From Chryseobacterium glaciei (lineage in GTDB: Bacteria > Bacteroidota > Bacteroidia > Flavobacteriales > Weeksellaceae), in the NCBI RefSeq assembly GCF_001648155.1, contig NZ_CP015199.1, positions 4,473,001 through 4,537,000 on the forward strand: a stretch of 64,000 nt of DNA, written 5' to 3'. Positions 16,376-25,395 of this stretch are shown in pieces. Below the pieces are notes generated by a model. The model saw only the letters and a program-made list of their open reading frames with translations, was not told where the DNA came from and made no database searches. The translations under genes and the position numbers were made by a program. Numbering within the stretch: the first letter of the stretch is position 1; each line of letters starts with the position of its first letter.

Positions 16376-17275
16376 TTAGAAATAGATCTGCGCCTGAGGA
16401 AGTAAGGTTTTTAACTCTTCAATTTTATTTTTTGTCATTGGATTTCCTGTTAGAATCAATGTTTTAAGATTTTTCAAGTGTTTAATTTCTGTTGGAAGGT
16501 CTTTTAAATTATTGTTCGCCAAATTCATACTCACAACATTTTTCAAACCTTTTATTTTAGGAGAAATCTCCTGAATATTATTGTTGCTTACGTTCAGAAA
16601 CTCTAGATTTTTTGAATGAAATAAATTTTCCGGCAGTTTTGCGATCGCATTTTGCTGTAATTCTAAATATTTAATGTCTTTAGGGAATTTTAAATTTCCT
16701 AAATCATTGATTTGATTTCCCGAAAGGTTTAAAGACTTTAAATTTTTAATCTCATCTAAATCATCAGCAATAAAACTGATCTGATTTCCCTGTAAATTAA
16801 TCTCTTCCAGCGTTGGAATTTTCATTAATGCTTCAGGAAAAACATTCAAACTATTGGCATCAAGGTGAATTACTTTAAGGCTTTGAAGTTTTGCCAGGTT
16901 TGGATTGATGCTTGTTAAGCTATTAAGATTGATAGAAAATGAGGTCAATTTTGTTAAATTTCCTATTTCGTCTGGAATGAATTTAATGCTGTTTTCATTC
17001 AAATTTAATATTTCCAATTCTTTTAATGAAAAAATTTCATCATCCATTTTTTCTAATTTATTTCCCATGATATTTAGGAAAAATAAAGCATCCAATTTTT
17101 TAATTTCTGGCGGAAGATTGAACAATCCTTTATCCCTGAAACTCATACTGTAAATGGTTTTTCCGCTTTTTAAAGCATCATCAACATTCGTATAAGTAGG
17201 ATATTTTACAGGATCGATCTGAGCTTTTGCCTGATTGAGCGCTAAAATGGAAATAAGAACGAAAAGTTTTTTCAT
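16376..17275 (-). CDS. Exported leucine-rich-repeat protein
   Basis: A 299-residue protein with a signal peptide (MKKLFVLISILALNQAKAQ) followed by about ten leucine-rich repeats of 22-23 residues between residues 45 and 280. Typical units are LEILNLNENSIKFIPDEIG, LKSLNLSGNQINDLG and LKTLILTGNPM. No sorting domain or lipobox is present, so it is probably periplasmic or secreted by another route. LRR proteins of this kind serve in binding; no ligand can be named. It sits 55 bases downstream of the PhoX-like gene on the same strand and may be co-transcribed with it. Confidence 0.88.
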   Translation of the reverse strand: MKKLFVLISILALNQAKAQIDPVKYPTYTNVDDALKSGKTIYSMSFRDKGLFNLPPEIKKLDALFFLNIMGNKLEKMDDEIFSLKELEILNLNENSIKFIPDEIGNLTKLTSFSINLNSLTSINPNLAKLQSLKVIHLDANSLNVFPEALMKIPTLEEINLQGNQISFIADDLDEIKNLKSLNLSGNQINDLGNLKFPKDIKYLELQQNAIAKLPENLFHSKNLEFLNVSNNNIQEISPKIKGLKNVVSMNLANNNLKDLPTEIKHLKNLKTLILTGNPMTKNKIEELKTLLPQAQIYF

Positions 17276-17330
17276 AAAAAAGATAAAAAGCCACCGATAA
17301 TAAATTACCGGCAGCTAAAATTATTAATAA

Positions 17331-19475
17331 CTATTTCTTTAAAAGTTTCACTGTTTTCTGGAAACCTTCTGCTTCAATATTCAAGATCAATACTCTTGAT
17401 GCTTCAAGTTGTGAAGTGAAATCAAGATCTAATGATTTGTTTGAACCTGTATATTTCTTCGTGAAAACAATTTTACCGTCTATGCTGTAAGCTGTTACAG
17501 TAATGTCTTTCAATCCTTTTGGAGAGTTAATTTTAACCATTCCGGAAGTTGGATTTGGAGCAACTGTTACTGTATTTTCTGCAGCGTGATCAACCGTTCC
17601 TAAAGCTCCTGTTGTTCCTAAATTATCTTTAAGAGCCACAACGATCGTTGCCGATTTTCCTCTGTAGTCAATTGTATTTCCTGTAGCATCTACGTCCGTA
17701 AGAATTGTAGAATCCGGGTGTTGAATTGAGAAGAATCCAAATTTATGATCCGGTGTAAATGTAAGACCTGTAGGCTCTGATCCTGCCGGCATAGAAGCAA
17801 ATAATTTCACTTTTGGATTTGCCTGCGTATGATCCGGAGCGATTACCCAGATGTAGTTTTTACCACCATCCTGAAGTACCCAAAGATTTCCTAATTCATC
17901 GAAAGTAAGATTGTCATTACCATCTCCCCAAGCTTCAGATTTCGTTCCCTGTGCAGTTGTGAAAGAATATACAGTAGAAAGACCTCCTACGAAAGTTTCT
18001 ACTTGGGAAGCGGTAGTTCCATTATCCTGTAAACGGTATACTTTATTTAAACCTTTAGCCGTAAAATAGATTTTTCCGTCTAACGGACTGATGTCTACAT
18101 CTTCTACTCCATTAAAAGAAGTTCCGCCTAATGACTGAGCTAGAGAAGCTGTATTATTTTGATCTGCTTTAGTTTTATTAGGAATCTGAATCCATGTAGC
18201 TGTTGTTCCTACAGGATCTCCATTGCTTAATCCCTGATCTAATTTTAAAACATATAAGTTTCCTGAAGCAAGGTTGTTTGGAGTATCCATGATGTATTTA
18301 TAAACCATGTGAGTTCCACCATCTTCACCGTAATATGCTGTAGTTCCTGCATTATTTACCACTACATTTTCGTGGTTCATAATACCCATCTGCCATAATT
18401 TTCCTTTAGATCCATCAGCATTTTGAGAAATAACCTGAGCTGTTGCAGGGTCAATTTCTACCAACCATCCGTAATCCTTCATTCCATCAGCATTTACATC
18501 ACTTGCAGTTGTCTGCTCTTCAGCTGTAACTACAGTTCCCCAAGGTGTAACTCCTCCGGAACAGTTTCTGATTGTCTGTACCAAACTTGGTGCTGAGAAA
18601 CTTACCGCTCTGGATTTTGTTAACTGCCAAAGTTTTGTTGTAGCGTTATAATTGATTTCCGCCATGGTAACACCACCCGGATTTGTTTCGTGGTTTACAG
18701 AAAGATAACCGTTTGTGCTGCTTGCATTTTTAGCAACATAAGCAGTGAAATCATTTTGACCTCCAACCAATCCGCCACCTTCTGTATAATTATCACCTTC
18801 TTTTAAAACAAGCTGATATTTATGTTCAGTTGGAATGATTAATTTTCCTGTCTGTGCAGTCGGAACGATAGATGTAAAACAACTGATGTGCATTGAATTA
18901 CAAGTCGTCGGGTTTGTTGTATTTGTTGTTGTTTTAAGATAAGCATCAATTCTTAAATCTGAACTTGTAGCTCCTCTGTTGTGTAATTCGATAGAAATTC
19001 TGTTGGTTCCGTTAACGAATTTTGATTTTGGAATTGAGAAAATATTATACACACTTTCTGCAGCTCCGTCAATTGTAGTACTTGATAATGTATTGAAATC
19101 AATAACACCTGCTGGCATATTATCTCTCACTACTTCTTCACCGTTTAGGTAAACAACGATACCATCATCTCTCATTACGCCTAATTCCATTGTATCACTT
19201 AGAGTAGATAAATTTACCGTGATATCTTTAGCAAAATAAGCCGTCAAAAGACCTGAATTGATAGTCGTTGTAACAGGATCACCATATCCTAGAGGGCCAG
19301 CTCCGGTAGTCCAAGTTGAAATATCAAAAGTCTTGTCTTTCCATTGAGCAACCTGTGCCTGATTGTTATCTTTGTAGCTCCACGACGAATTCTTGTCGAA
19401 CACATAAGTCTGCGCCTGAAATAGAGAACTTGTCACTAATAAAAGGGCTGCAACTGTTAGTAATTTTTTCTTCAT
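17331..19475 (-). CDS. PhoX-family (DUF839) protein with T9SS sorting domain
   Basis: A 714-residue secreted protein. A signal peptide ends ...SSLFQAQ, followed by an N-terminal beta domain to about residue 180 (SWSYKDNNQAQ, GVMRDDGIVVYLNGEE). The body has PhoX-like features: YLSVNHETNPGG, CSGGVTPWGTVVTAEEQT, MNHENVVVNNAGTTAYYGED and LTFDELGNLWVLQDGG. PhoX is a calcium/iron alkaline phosphatase. The last 75 residues (NTVTVAPNPTSGMVKINSP to the C-terminal KTVKLLKK) are a type A type IX secretion signal, so the protein is exported across the outer membrane. A -7 box TAGCTTTG is at 19501-19508. Catalytic competence is not proven. Confidence 0.85.
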   Translation of the reverse strand: MKKKLLTVAALLLVTSSLFQAQTYVFDKNSSWSYKDNNQAQVAQWKDKTFDISTWTTGAGPLGYGDPVTTTINSGLLTAYFAKDITVNLSTLSDTMELGVMRDDGIVVYLNGEEVVRDNMPAGVIDFNTLSSTTIDGAAESVYNIFSIPKSKFVNGTNRISIELHNRGATSSDLRIDAYLKTTTNTTNPTTCNSMHISCFTSIVPTAQTGKLIIPTEHKYQLVLKEGDNYTEGGGLVGGQNDFTAYVAKNASSTNGYLSVNHETNPGGVTMAEINYNATTKLWQLTKSRAVSFSAPSLVQTIRNCSGGVTPWGTVVTAEEQTTASDVNADGMKDYGWLVEIDPATAQVISQNADGSKGKLWQMGIMNHENVVVNNAGTTAYYGEDGGTHMVYKYIMDTPNNLASGNLYVLKLDQGLSNGDPVGTTATWIQIPNKTKADQNNTASLAQSLGGTSFNGVEDVDISPLDGKIYFTAKGLNKVYRLQDNGTTASQVETFVGGLSTVYSFTTAQGTKSEAWGDGNDNLTFDELGNLWVLQDGGKNYIWVIAPDHTQANPKVKLFASMPAGSEPTGLTFTPDHKFGFFSIQHPDSTILTDVDATGNTIDYRGKSATIVVALKDNLGTTGALGTVDHAAENTVTVAPNPTSGMVKINSPKGLKDITVTAYSIDGKIVFTKKYTGSNKSLDLDFTSQLEASRVLILNIEAEGFQKTVKLLKK

Positions 19476-19500
19476 TTTAAATTTGATTTATTAGACACTG

Positions 19501-19508
19501 CAAAGCTA
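19501..19508 (-). promoter_or_regulatory. -7 promoter element of the PhoX-like gene
   Basis: Minus-strand TAGCTTTG, 25 bases before the ATG, fits TAnnTTTG and is identical to the -7 box of the cytochrome peroxidase gene (21543-21550). No clear -33 TTG. Confidence 0.45.
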
Positions 19509-19620
19509 TTTTTTTATCCCCAGCCCTCTATTAATAGGACTTTAAATAAATCTTGCCGAATATTAATAAATCAGGAACCTAATGTTAATTAGATTAATTT
19601 TATGTTAAATTAAAAAAATA

Positions 19621-19690
19621 TTAAAAAGTGAAGGGTGGATAAGGAAATGCAATTTTTGACTTTTACATTCGTTAAACCACCCTTTCACTA
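19621..19690 (-). terminator. Hairpin after the cytochrome c peroxidase gene
   Basis: AGTGAAGGGTGG (19627-19638) pairs with CCACCCTTTCACT (19677-19689) with one bulged T and a loop of about 38 bases. On the minus strand the hairpin is followed by TTTTTAA. It begins 6 bases after the stop. The large loop makes it atypical. Confidence 0.55.
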
Positions 19691-19695
19691 GTAAT

Positions 19696-21528
19696 TTATT
19701 TTTTGGTCTGGCTGATATCGGTCAGTGTATTTAGGAAAGCGATTACCTGCTTGATTTCGGTTTGAGTAAGGTTTAATTTATCAGCTGGTAATGTTTGATT
19801 TTTCATTTTTAAACCTGCTCCTTCTCCGCCGCCTTCGTTATAGAAATCCATTACTTCTTCCAGTGTATTGAAAGCTCCGTTATGGAAATATGGTTTTGTA
19901 AGCGCGATATTTCTAACGGTAACGGTTTTGAATGAATTCTCATAGATCCAAGAATTTTCTTTTTTAACAGGACTGTTTACTCTTCCTTTATCTGTATCAA
20001 GCTCGATTGGCAGTTGATTTAAAGGTTTTTTAGTAACACCCAACACTTCAGATTCATTTTCATTAAAGAATGGCGGAACCAATCCTGAAAAATGCGGTGC
20101 GAAGTGACAAGTCGCACAATTTGCCTTTCCCATAAAGAGATTGTAGCCTTTTTTAGCATCATCAGAAATTTCTTTTTCATTTCTCATGAATTTATCAAAA
20201 TCACTTTCAAAAGAATACAGTGAGGCAACGTAAGAACTTAACGCTTTAGAAAAATTCTCTTTACTTATTTCTCCATTTTTAAAAGCTGAACGGAACGCTT
20301 TCTTATATTCCGGTTTTGTCTTTAATTTTTTAATGATGCTTTCGTAGCTTGTATTGAATTCATCTTGATTGTAAATTACGTGTTCAGCCTGTTGTTCCAA
20401 ATAAAAAGCTCTTAAATCATAGAAAAACCTTTTTGCAAAAACTGCATTATATAAAGAAGGTGAATTTCTCAAAACCGTTTTCCCTTCAACATTACTTTGA
20501 GATCTTGTTTTTAAATCTGTAAAAGCATTTTCCGGTAAATGGCAGGTTGCACAGCTCATTTTGTTGTTATCACTCAAGTTTTGATCGTAGAAAATATCTT
20601 TTCCTAATTTTCTCAGGTCCGGATTATCTTCCGAAGATTTTAATAAGGTAAAGAAATAAGGATCGAGGAAATCGCTGCTGAAAAGGTTTTTACTTTTTAC
20701 GTTCCAACCTGAAAACTCTTTTAAGTCATCTGAATTTCCGTCCCAGTTTCCGAATTCTTCATACAACGGTTGAATATATTTTTTGTAAAACTCAATTCTG
20801 TCAAAAGTTTCAAAATCTTTATTTTTTGAAAGATAATCGATGCTTTCCGTTAAAATTCCATTTGCTTTCTGAACGGAATAATTTTTAAAATAACCATCAT
20901 TATTGATGTATTTTTTCATTCCTAATAATGCGTGACTTGCTTCTTCGGAAATATTTAATGAACCTGGAGTATCAAAACCTGTTACGCCTAACGTATAAAT
21001 TCTAATCAATTCAATTCTTAAAGGCAAAGTTTTGTTATTTCCTTTGCTCAAGCCATTTTTTACAGAACTCAAATAGAAGCTTGCATAACTGTTATAAAGA
21101 AAATTAGTGATTGTCTTGATTTCCTCTTTTTGCTCTCCTGCTTCATCGGAAAATATCAATTCGTCCAAAACCTGCAAACCCTCTGGAGGAAGTGTATAAG
21201 CTGAAGTTCCCGCTGCCTCGATGTGAAATAATGGAGCGGCATTCAGGTGTGTTTTAGAAAATTCAGGGTAATGATAAGCAATATAAAACTCAATTTCTTT
21301 GTATGAATTTCGGGTGTTACTTAATGATTTTCGTAAATCTTCAAGAGAGATTTTATCCTCAGAAAATAGATGAACATCAGATTTTAGTTGCTCAAGCTTG
21401 CTTTTAAAATCAGTTAAACCTTTATTTACAACGGTATTTTCATTTTCTGTACCTGTGTAAGTAGGATTAAATGACATTATTGCAAAACCCATCAACAAAA
21501 TGATGATAACTATCGGATAAGATCTCAT
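19696..21528 (-). CDS. Di-haem cytochrome c peroxidase (MauG/CcpA-like) with long N-terminal extension
   Basis: A 610-residue periplasmic protein. After a hydrophobic N-terminus, residues 35-290 form an extension of unknown role. The peroxidase core from about 305 carries two c-type haem sites, CATCH at 326-330 and 471-475, plus NSPSLYNAVFAKRFFYD and the C-terminal PYFHNGAFNTLEEVMDFY. Members reduce H2O2 with electrons from cytochrome c, or oxidise proteins as MauG does. The extension makes it about 250 residues longer than classic CcpA. It has a good promoter (21543-21570) and a hairpin after the stop. Confidence 0.9.
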   Translation of the reverse strand: MRSYPIVIIILLMGFAIMSFNPTYTGTENENTVVNKGLTDFKSKLEQLKSDVHLFSEDKISLEDLRKSLSNTRNSYKEIEFYIAYHYPEFSKTHLNAAPLFHIEAAGTSAYTLPPEGLQVLDELIFSDEAGEQKEEIKTITNFLYNSYASFYLSSVKNGLSKGNNKTLPLRIELIRIYTLGVTGFDTPGSLNISEEASHALLGMKKYINNDGYFKNYSVQKANGILTESIDYLSKNKDFETFDRIEFYKKYIQPLYEEFGNWDGNSDDLKEFSGWNVKSKNLFSSDFLDPYFFTLLKSSEDNPDLRKLGKDIFYDQNLSDNNKMSCATCHLPENAFTDLKTRSQSNVEGKTVLRNSPSLYNAVFAKRFFYDLRAFYLEQQAEHVIYNQDEFNTSYESIIKKLKTKPEYKKAFRSAFKNGEISKENFSKALSSYVASLYSFESDFDKFMRNEKEISDDAKKGYNLFMGKANCATCHFAPHFSGLVPPFFNENESEVLGVTKKPLNQLPIELDTDKGRVNSPVKKENSWIYENSFKTVTVRNIALTKPYFHNGAFNTLEEVMDFYNEGGGEGAGLKMKNQTLPADKLNLTQTEIKQVIAFLNTLTDISQTKK

Positions 21529-21542
21529 GAAATTTTTAACGG

Positions 21543-21570
21543 CAAAGCTATGGTTCGTACGTTACCACAA
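21543..21570 (-). promoter_or_regulatory. Promoter of the cytochrome c peroxidase gene
   Basis: Minus strand TTG (21568-21570), 17-bp spacer, TAGCTTTG (21543-21550). It fits TTG-N17-23-TAnnTTTG; the ATG follows 14 bases after the box. Confidence 0.65.
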
Positions 21571-21756
21571 CTTTAATTCAGGATTAAATAATGTTTATAT
21601 TTTACTTCAGTATTTTTTATTAATTTTAAACCCCGAAATCAAATTCATGATACTCAAAATGGTCGTTACACTCTAAAGACCTATTTTAAAATGATGATGA
21701 AAGGATATTGGGTGAGGATTTTAAAGATTTAAAACAAATCAAACTAAAATATTACT

Positions 21757-22224
21757 ATGAAAACAAAACTATTGCTGGCTTTTGTGGCAGGGCTTTTTTC
21801 ATTTTCTGCTTTTGCTCAGAAATTAGGTCAGGAAATGGCTGTTTATGCGGAAAAAAGAGGTAATGATTATTACCTGCTCCGTCTTGCACAAGACAAACCT
21901 GTACCTAAAGTTTACGTTTACTCAAACGGGCAAACGAAAGTTTACAAAGATTACAAGGAAATAAAAGATGTTGCCATGGATTTTCCGGGAATTGTAACCT
22001 CTAACAAATCAACAAAAGAAGAATTGGTTTCTATTCTTAATAAAGACAATCATTTTTACGAGGTTACTTCTCAAAGAAAAGATCCTAATAATTTTGAAAA
22101 AACAACCGTTACCGTTTACGAAGTTTCAAACGGACAAAAAAGAATTGTAGAAGAATACGGATCTATTATGGAACTTGTAATGTCGCCATATAAAGATGCT
22201 ATTTTCATTGATATAAAAAAATAA
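21757..22224 (+). CDS. Exported protein of unknown function
   Basis: A 155-residue protein with a clear signal peptide (MKTKLLLAFVAGLFSFSAFAQ) and a soluble beta-rich body (VYAEKRGNDYYLLRLAQDK, KVYVYSNGQTKVYKDYKEI). There is no lipobox, transmembrane helix or sorting domain, so it is probably periplasmic. I do not recognise the family. It ends 9 bases before the nucleoside phosphorylase gene and is probably on the same transcript; the terminator at 23109-23139 closes both. Confidence 0.8.
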   Translation: MKTKLLLAFVAGLFSFSAFAQKLGQEMAVYAEKRGNDYYLLRLAQDKPVPKVYVYSNGQTKVYKDYKEIKDVAMDFPGIVTSNKSTKEELVSILNKDNHFYEVTSQRKDPNNFEKTTVTVYEVSNGQKRIVEEYGSIMELVMSPYKDAIFIDIKK

Positions 22225-22233
22225 ATATACAAT

Positions 22234-23088
22234 ATGCTAAATAAACTTGCAGCTTCAGAATTGGTTCTGAATGATGACGGAAGTGTATACCACTTAAATC
22301 TTTTACCCGAAGATATTGCCGATAAAGTGATCCTTGTAGGAGATCCGGACAGAGTACCGAAAGTGTCTCAATATTTCGATAAAGTTGAGGTTAAAAAGAA
22401 CAAAAGAGAATTCTACACGCACACAGGAACATTGCGTGGCGAAAGAATTTCTGTAATGTCAACGGGAATCGGTACAGAAAACATCGATATCGTAATGAAC
22501 GAGCTTGATGCTTTGGTGAATATCGATTTAAAAGAAAAAGAATTCAAAAAAGAACATAAATCGCTTCAGCTTTTCCGTATGGGAACTTGCGGAAGTGTAA
22601 ACCCTGACGTTCAGGTTGATAACATGCTAGTAACACAAAATGTTGTCGGATTGGATGGATTAATGCATTTCTACCAAGATTACGAATTTGAAAATGATTT
22701 TTCTAGAAACTTCATAGAGAAATTCCCTTATGCGAAGATCAAACCGATGCTTTATTTCGCTGATTGGTCAGAAGAATTGGGAGAATTGTATAAAGATGCC
22801 AAATACCACGGAAATACGGCTACTTTCCCAGGATTCTATGCTCCACAGGGAAGACAGCTTCGTTTGAAAGCTTTGGATGATAAATTCTTGGAAACTTTAA
22901 ATGATCTTGGTGTTACCAATTTCGAAATGGAAACTTCTGCAATTTATGCCTTATCAAAATTATTAGGACATAAAGCGATTACCGTAAATAACGTAATCGC
23001 TAACAGAAGACGTGGAGAATTCTCTGCAGATCATCACGCTTCTGAAAAGAACCTGATTACTTGGGTTTTGGATAGAATTATTAAGTAA
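22234..23088 (+). CDS. Nucleoside phosphorylase (uridine/purine phosphorylase family)
   Basis: A 284-residue cytoplasmic enzyme cleaving nucleosides with phosphate to base plus ribose-1-phosphate. PNP/UDP-family motifs are visible: VILVGDPDRVPKVSQYF (phosphate site), ISVMSTGIGTENIDIVMNE, FRMGTCGSVNP and the ribose-binding FEMETSAIYALSKLLG near residue 230. The acidic NVIANRRRGEFS follows. The sequence is somewhat longer than E. coli Udp and typical of the Bacteroidota branch. Base preference cannot be read with certainty; uridine is my first guess. Confidence 0.9.
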   Translation: MLNKLAASELVLNDDGSVYHLNLLPEDIADKVILVGDPDRVPKVSQYFDKVEVKKNKREFYTHTGTLRGERISVMSTGIGTENIDIVMNELDALVNIDLKEKEFKKEHKSLQLFRMGTCGSVNPDVQVDNMLVTQNVVGLDGLMHFYQDYEFENDFSRNFIEKFPYAKIKPMLYFADWSEELGELYKDAKYHGNTATFPGFYAPQGRQLRLKALDDKFLETLNDLGVTNFEMETSAIYALSKLLGHKAITVNNVIANRRRGEFSADHHASEKNLITWVLDRIIK

Positions 23089-23108
23089 TTTTTCCACCAT
23101 AAAACATA

Positions 23109-23139
23109 AAAGGATCTCAATAATTGAGATCCTTTTTTT
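23109..23139. terminator. Bidirectional terminator
   Basis: AAAGGATCTCAA-taa-TTGAGATCCTTT is a perfect 12-bp stem with a T-run, placed between the convergent nucleoside phosphorylase and YadA-head-repeat genes. Confidence 0.92.
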
Positions 23140-23157
23140 AACCATATTGAAAACTAA

Positions 23158-24528
23158 TTAAAATTCATTAATCGTTACATAAAAATGTCCCGAATAAAGA
23201 CTTGCAGAGTTACCTGAAATATTATTTAAAGCTATTGTAATTGTTGAAGTTGAAGAAAGTCTTGGGTTTAAAACTCCAAAATCCGAAATACCCGCAAAAT
23301 CATTCGCAGGAGATACAACAACTGATGCTCTTGTTGAAGTCGGCTGATAAGCCGCCGGAATTGTAATACTTAATGTTGTCGTTTTCCCAGCCGGTAAATT
23401 ATTAATAGAAGGATTCGGCCAAACCTCAAAAGTGATCTGATTCTTCTGAACACTACCCTTTTCACCCAGTTTATATTGTCCGTTTACATCAATTTTAGTT
23501 GCTGCAGTCGGAGAATTAGTTCCTATGCCTACAGAAGCATTGTTATCACCTAAAATAATAGCATTGGCTTGTGATGTAGTTGCTCCATACCCTATTGCCG
23601 TTGAGTTTTGCCCCGTTGCTGATGTTCCCGAACCCAACGCTGTAGAATTCTGATTATTCGTCTGAGAATTAATTCCCAAAGCCGTTTCACCGTTGGACGT
23701 AGTTTTTGCATTATGCCCCAACGCAATCGACTGATATCCTCCCGCAACAGAATTTTTCCCGATTGCAGTCGCTTCATTCGTTGTTGTTTTGGCATTATGT
23801 CCTATCGCTGTTGATTGATAACCATTAGCCTCAGAACCAAATCCAATGGCGGTAGCTTCGTTCACCGTCACTTTGGCACCGTAGCCCAAAGCGGTCGATT
23901 GAAACCCTAAAATTTGTGTATTTGCCCCTACTGCAACAGATTCGTTGGCTGTTACAGAAGCGTTTGTTCCTATTGCAATTCCTTGATAGGCACTGCTTGA
24001 GTTTCCTAACGCAATCCCGTTTTGAGCCGCACTTGCTGCAGAACCAAAACTTATGGAATTGTTTGCTCCTAATCTTCCCATTGTAGAAGAATTTACCTTA
24101 AATATCAAATCGTCTAACGTAGATGTTCCTAGAGATAAAGGCGTATTGCCAGCACTGTAGTTACCCGCGTTAGTTCCGGTAGTATTCCATCCACTGAAAC
24201 TGTTGGTTCCGTTGTTGCCATTATTAATGTTTGAGCCTGATGCACTGGAAATTAAATTCCATTGAGTATTATTCCAAAAATAAAAACCTGCTGTCGTCAG
24301 AGTACCTGTTCCGTTATTCCAGACCAATAAACCTGTTGCCGGAGATGCGATTGTAGTAGCATCCGTTGAAGAATTTAAAGCTATGCTTGGAATTAATAAT
24401 CCTTTATTCTTAGAGTTGATTTCTAACATTGCTGAGTTGCTTGGGGAAGCTATTCCTATCCCAACTTGGGCATAAGATAAACTGTGAAAGACTAAAAATA
24501 ATCCAACAGTTAAGATGACATTTTTCAC
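23158..24528 (-). CDS. Exported protein with YadA/Hep_Hag head repeats, no membrane anchor
   Basis: From a GTG start at 24528 the protein has 456 residues and a normal signal peptide (VKNVILTVGLFLVFHSLSYA) followed by QVGIGIASPSN. An in-frame ATG at 24588 would add 20 polar residues before the signal peptide and is less likely. In that longer numbering, residues 177-350 contain about twelve 14-residue repeats of the form STAIGHNAKTTTNEA, the left-handed beta-roll found in heads of trimeric autotransporter adhesins. No coiled stalk or C-terminal YadA barrel follows. Instead there is a 120-residue beta-rich domain ending SASLYSGHFYVTINEF. It is probably a secreted trimer, with function unknown. 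Confidence 0.8.
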   Translation of the reverse strand: MKNVILTVGLFLVFHSLSYAQVGIGIASPSNSAMLEINSKNKGLLIPSIALNSSTDATTIASPATGLLVWNNGTGTLTTAGFYFWNNTQWNLISSASGSNINNGNNGTNSFSGWNTTGTNAGNYSAGNTPLSLGTSTLDDLIFKVNSSTMGRLGANNSISFGSAASAAQNGIALGNSSSAYQGIAIGTNASVTANESVAVGANTQILGFQSTALGYGAKVTVNEATAIGFGSEANGYQSTAIGHNAKTTTNEATAIGKNSVAGGYQSIALGHNAKTTSNGETALGINSQTNNQNSTALGSGTSATGQNSTAIGYGATTSQANAIILGDNNASVGIGTNSPTAATKIDVNGQYKLGEKGSVQKNQITFEVWPNPSINNLPAGKTTTLSITIPAAYQPTSTRASVVVSPANDFAGISDFGVLNPRLSSTSTITIALNNISGNSASLYSGHFYVTINEF

Positions 24529-24802
24529 TTGAGGTATAGTATTTAATAATTGCTTATTATTCGAGTTGCAAATATATGAAATTTTCAATAAAAATACTAT
24601 TATTTTACATAATTCGCAATAACTATACTATACAGTGATAAATATACCTGTTACTCACTGTTTAATGACAAAACAACAGTTTCAATTACCATAATAAAGC
24701 TTTTATCCATAGGCATATAAAAAATAAATTTAATAAAAAGCAGATTTAATATTATCAATTATTTAATTAAATAACACAAAATTGTGAATAATATAATTTT
24801 AT

Positions 24803-25354
24803 TCACCGTTTGATGAAACAGCTTTTGAGGTGATCATTGACCATTCCCGTCGCTTGCATGTGCGTATAAACAACTGTTGAGCCCATAAATTTAAAACCTC
24901 TTTTCTTCAGATCTTTTGATAAAATATCTGAAATTTCAGTCGTTGCAGGAACATCTTTTAAGGTCTTAGGATTATTTTTTATAGGCCTACCTCCTACAAA
25001 GCCCCAGATATATTTTGAAAAACTTCCAAATTCTTCTTGAATCTCCTGAAATTTTTGGGCATTAGTTATTGTTGCTAAAACTTTAAGCCTGTTTCTTACA
25101 ATCCCAGGATTTTGCATTAATTCTTCCACCTTTTCATCAGAATAGTCTGCAATTTTTTTATAATCGAATTCATCAAAAGCTTCTCTTTTACTTAAGATCG
25201 TATACCAGCTCAATCCGGCCTGAAAACTTTCAAGAATTAAAAATTCAAATATCGTTTCATCATCATAAACAGGTCTTCCCCATTCTTCATCGTGATATTT
25301 TCTGTACAGATCGTCTTTCTCGCACCATCCACAACGTATTTTTTCCATAATCAT
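24803..25354 (-). CDS. tag: DNA-3-methyladenine glycosylase I
   Basis: Excises 3-methyladenine from alkylated DNA in base-excision repair. The 183-residue protein (or 181 from the second ATG at 25348, giving the more usual MEKIRCGWCEK) keeps the Tag zinc site. Its ligands are the Cys in RCGW, the His in YRKYHDEEWG, and the His and Cys in VNDHLKSCF near the C-terminus. The helix-hairpin region ESFQAGLSWYTILSKREAF matches the E. coli protein well. The gene sits just outside the left end of the decayed IS island. Confidence 0.95.
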   Translation of the reverse strand: MIMEKIRCGWCEKDDLYRKYHDEEWGRPVYDDETIFEFLILESFQAGLSWYTILSKREAFDEFDYKKIADYSDEKVEELMQNPGIVRNRLKVLATITNAQKFQEIQEEFGSFSKYIWGFVGGRPIKNNPKTLKDVPATTEISDILSKDLKKRGFKFMGSTVVYTHMQATGMVNDHLKSCFIKR

Positions 25355-25395
25355 ATATTTTAAATTAAAGATAAAAACGATTTGGAAAATTATTA

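Noticed and set aside
23592..23795. Minus-strand shadow ORF inside the YadA-repeat gene
   Set aside because: It is a frame-shifted reading of the repeats, with an Arg/Gln-rich composition and no features of its own.
23592..24060. Tandem repeats considered as a CRISPR-like array
   Set aside because: The periodicity is 42 bases coding for 14-residue protein repeats in an open frame, with no spacer pattern.
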